The notes beneath the pieces were generated by a model that saw nothing but the letters and a program-made list of their open reading frames with translations, was not told the DNA's origin and ran no database searches. Position numbers and translations under genes: made by a program. This document shows, piece after piece, positions 62,315-64,000 of a stretch of 64,000 nt of DNA. The stretch lies in the NCBI GenBank assembly GCA_036123585.1, contig JAZADN010000072.1, positions 13,347 through 77,346 on the forward strand, written 5' to 3'. Position 1 is the first letter of the stretch. Each line of letters opens with the position of its first letter. The DNA is from UBA9410 sp036123585. GTDB taxonomy: Bacteria; Actinomycetota; Acidimicrobiia; Acidimicrobiales; MedAcidi-G1.

Positions 62315-63112
62315 TCAGGCGAGGAGCGCGGTTCGGAACGCCTCTACCCGGCGACCATCCAAGCTGAGTCCGTCGCGGACGAATACGTCGAATGAGCCCC
62401 ATCGGTCTTCGATTCCGGTGAATAGGGCGTCGAGGTAGTCGGGATGGCACCACAGCAGGGCCCTTGAGGTGGCCAGCCGTGCGGCCGGGACTTCGGATTC
62501 GTCGACCTCCAGGTGCTGGGCGATGCGTCGCCGGTGGTCGACCTCGACGGCCTCGATCCAGGGGCGGCGGATGTCGTTGGAAAGCAGGTAGTCGGCCATC
62601 ACGTCGTCATCGGCCACGCCGAGGAGTCGCAGGAGCACCGCCGCGACAATCCCGGTCCGGTCCTTGCCTGCCGTGCAGTGGAAGAGGGCGGGATAGCGGT
62701 CGGGATCGGTGACTGCCTGGAAGACCGGGCGGTACCGGTCGAACCGGTCGTTGGCGAAACGAAGGAAGTAGGCGGCTACCTCGTCGACGCCGTGCTGCTC
62801 GGCTACCGGGTCGAGCATGGCGTTAGCAGCCACCGCGAACTCGTTGTCGTCGGTGGACACCGAGATGGACATCACTTCGACTCCGGGCAGGTCCGGAGTG
62901 GGCCGGGCCTCCATCTCGGTGGGGCGGCGCAGGTCGATCACGGTGCGTAGGCCCAGGCCGTCGACGACGGTTAGGTTCCCGGCTCCCAGGTCGGCCAGGT
63001 GTCCGGACCGAAACAAAAGGCCGGACCTGACGCTCTGGCCATCGACGGTGGTCGGTCCTCCGAGGTCGCGCAGGTTGGCGGTCGCCACCTGCACCTTCGG
63101 ATTGTGGTTCAC
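62315..63112 (-). CDS. PTP-type tyrosine/serine phosphatase
   Basis: 265 residues. The P-loop HCTAGKDRTG near 147 carries the catalytic Cys and Arg of the Y_phosphatase3 family, which includes mycobacterial PtpB-like enzymes. Upstream are NLRDLGG and RSGHLADLG, typical of its N-terminus. GTG 63112 overlaps the stop of the upstream membrane gene in GTGA and follows CGAGGA. ATG 63136 would overlap that gene more deeply. Substrate may be a phosphoprotein or phospholipid. Confidence 0.88.
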   Translation of the reverse strand: MNHNPKVQVATANLRDLGGPTTVDGQSVRSGLLFRSGHLADLGAGNLTVVDGLGLRTVIDLRRPTEMEARPTPDLPGVEVMSISVSTDDNEFAVAANAMLDPVAEQHGVDEVAAYFLRFANDRFDRYRPVFQAVTDPDRYPALFHCTAGKDRTGIVAAVLLRLLGVADDDVMADYLLSNDIRRPWIEAVEVDHRRRIAQHLEVDESEVPAARLATSRALLWCHPDYLDALFTGIEDRWGSFDVFVRDGLSLDGRRVEAFRTALLA

Positions 63113-63363
63113 GCCATTCCTCGGGTAGTCCGCCATCCCGACGCGGCCAGGCATCCCGAGAACAGCGAAATGCTGAACAGGAAGATGTCGGTGGCGAGGA
63201 GGACCATGCCCACCCCGGTAGTCGACACGACCAGCATGCCGACGACGAACGACCGACCAGCCAGCAAGTGCGCCCCCCGGTGCTTGCCCCCCGCGAGGGC
63301 GATTGGGACGGCCAACAGCGAAGCCACTCCGTTGCCTGCTTGGACCGGCGGCAGCAGGACCAT
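63109..63363 (-). CDS. Small membrane protein coupled to the phosphatase
   Basis: 84 residues with about three hydrophobic segments (roughly 12-26, 34-54 and 57-73). Start ATG 63363 is chosen because it is the first start downstream of the tRNA terminator; the ribosome binding site is weak. The stop overlaps the phosphatase start by four bases. No recognised family; may anchor or assist the phosphatase. Confidence 0.6.
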   Translation of the reverse strand: MVLLPPVQAGNGVASLLAVPIALAGGKHRGAHLLAGRSFVVGMLVVSTTGVGMVLLATDIFLFSISLFSGCLAASGWRTTRGMA

Positions 63364-63415
63364 CGCTCGACGGTAACCGGCACCCGGCCACTCCAGACCG
63401 AGGGCAGACCGAGAA

Positions 63416-63439
63416 AGGCCCGCCCCGATGGGCGGGCCT
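63416..63439 (-). terminator. Intrinsic terminator after tRNA-Phe
   Basis: AGGCCCGCCC (63416-63425) and GGGCGGGCCT (63430-63439) pair perfectly over a CGAT loop. On the minus strand this hairpin follows tRNA-Phe by four bases and is followed by TTTCTC, a short U-rich tail. Confidence 0.8.
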
Positions 63440-63443
63440 CCCG

Positions 63444-63519
63444 TGGTGGTCGGGACCGGCGTCGATCCGGTGACCTTCCGCTTTTCAGGCGGACGCTCTG
63501 CCAACTGAGCTACCCGACC
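63444..63519 (-). tRNA. tRNA-Phe (anticodon GAA)
   Basis: 76 bases including an encoded CCA. Acceptor GGTCGGG/CCCGACC, anticodon stem TCCGC/GCGGA with loop CTGAAAA giving GAA, and T-loop GATCGAC. Minus strand, downstream of tRNA-Asp, followed by a terminator hairpin. Confidence 0.95.
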
Positions 63520-63551
63520 GTGCACCGCCCACCCAAGGGGATGGGCGACGG

Positions 63552-63629
63552 TGGCGGTCCTGACGGGATTTGAACCCGCGACCTCTGGCTTGACAGGCCA
63601 GCGTGCACTCCAAACTGCACCACAGGACC
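63552..63629 (-). tRNA. tRNA-Asp (anticodon GTC)
   Basis: 78 bases including an encoded CCA. Acceptor GGTCCTG/CAGGACC, anticodon stem CTGGC/GCCAG with loop CTGTCAA giving GTC, and T-arm GCGGG TTCAAAT CCCGT. Thirty-two bases upstream of tRNA-Phe on the minus strand, so probably one transcript. The 229 bases between it and the lipoprotein gene hold nothing else I can name. Confidence 0.95.
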
Positions 63630-63858
63630 GAGAAGGACCGGTCGCAACCGTCCACTTCGTCGAATCCAACTCTATGGCCAAGGAGGCGCAACCGGTGTCG
63701 GCTCCGAAGAATTTGCGGCCCGCCCCGATTTGGGAACTTCCGGTCAAACCAATTCCCCGCCTGATGCTCGGATAGCTCTGGCGTTGGAGTCGAGAATCGA
63801 GGTGATGGGGTTGCCGCACGCTGTGGCAGAACTTGGCCGCATGTTGGACAATGAGGCG

Positions 63859-64000
63859 ATGAAGAAACTCATCTTCCTTCTTGGTGTAGTTGCGGCGGTC
63901 TCGGCCTGTGGAGGTTCCGACGCGGCTACGACGATGGTGGCGACGACGACTGCGCCGGCGACGACGACTGCGCCGGCGACGACGACTGCGCCGGCTACGA
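63859..64000 (+). CDS. Putative lipoprotein with TTTAPA repeats (cut by window edge)
   Basis: Starts MKKLIFLLGVVAAVSACGG: a basic start, hydrophobic core and lipobox V-S-A-C, so a Sec-exported lipoprotein anchored at the conserved Cys. It continues into a low-complexity Thr/Ala/Pro linker encoded by an 18-base tandem repeat, typical of a spacer between the lipid anchor and a folded domain outside the window. In-frame ATGs at 63841 and 63805 exist but would hide the signal peptide. Confidence 0.75.
   Translation, partial: MKKLIFLLGVVAAVSACGGSDAATTMVATTTAPATTTAPATTTAPAT
63940..63993 (+). repeat. Three perfect 18-base tandem repeats in the lipoprotein gene
   Basis: The unit GCGACGACGACTGCGCCG is repeated three times exactly at 63940, 63958 and 63976, encoding A-T-T-T-A-P. 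The array may continue past the window edge. Exact repetition suggests recent slippage expansion. Confidence 0.9.

Noticed and set aside
63940..63993. CRISPR-like array
   Set aside because: The repeats are directly adjacent without spacers and are in frame within a lipoprotein gene.

Overview
The window reads as a stretch of chromosome from a high-GC actinobacterium. Gene content (dnaK-grpE-dnaJ-hspR operon, HspR in place of HrcA in this operon, an EtfD-type membrane Fe-S protein, many acyl-CoA dehydrogenases and TetR regulators) fits Actinomycetota. I would place it in or near the Acidimicrobiia (Ilumatobacter/Microtrichales-like), but that rank is inference. Genes are densely packed, with many 1- or 4-base start/stop overlaps. 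I saw no rRNA, CRISPR array, IS element, phage gene or integrase.

Layout. 0-5.2 kb: rpsF-ssb-rpsR-rplI, dnaB, a small membrane protein and an MscS channel. 5.2-13 kb (minus strand): an acyl-CoA dehydrogenase followed by two unusual fusion transporters (an MFS domain fused to a LivF ATPase, and a LivH-LivM-LivG triple fusion), plus paaK. 13.1-17.1 kb: tRNA-Gly(CCC) and a three-gene minus-strand operon (2-hydroxyacid dehydrogenase, sugar isomerase/epimerase-like TIM barrel, DUF2264). 17.2-21.7 kb: paaZ-A-D-B-C, the phenylacetyl-CoA epoxidase pathway without paaE. 21.8-26.3 kb: proline-racemase family, ornithine-cyclodeaminase family, HD protein, agmatinase-type ureohydrolase, dcd. 26.3-29.5 kb: EtfD-like protein and gpmA on the minus strand. 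29.5-33.8 kb: dnaK-grpE-dnaJ-hspR. 34.1-46.6 kb: purA, D, E, B, C, S, Q, L, F, M and pyrE, interrupted by one small minus-strand gene. 46.7-48.9 kb: an ACT-domain malic enzyme and a HAD hydrolase.

48.9-62.2 kb is the most striking region: a mosaic of divergent units encoding alcohol dehydrogenase, TSUP exporter, nitronate monooxygenase, enoyl-CoA hydratase, two TetR regulators, acyl-CoA dehydrogenase, arylsulfatase, P450 with its 3Fe-4S ferredoxin, acyl-CoA synthetase and aldehyde dehydrogenase. Three of its divergent intergenic gaps each hold the palindrome TTAGCC-N4-GGCTAA, twice with the same GTTT spacer and once inside a perfect 15-bp-arm inverted repeat. The two adjacent TetR proteins share almost the same recognition helix. 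I propose one regulon, probably for catabolism of a sulfated alcohol or hydrophobic sulfate ester. The substrate is not known from sequence.

A second shared element, ATCAAACCTTTGAT in front of paaZ, recurs with 12 of 14 bases in front of paaK and ties the separated paa genes together. The right edge carries a PTP-type phosphatase coupled to a small membrane gene, tRNA-Phe(GAA) and tRNA-Asp(GTC) with a clear terminator, and the start of a repeat-bearing lipoprotein.
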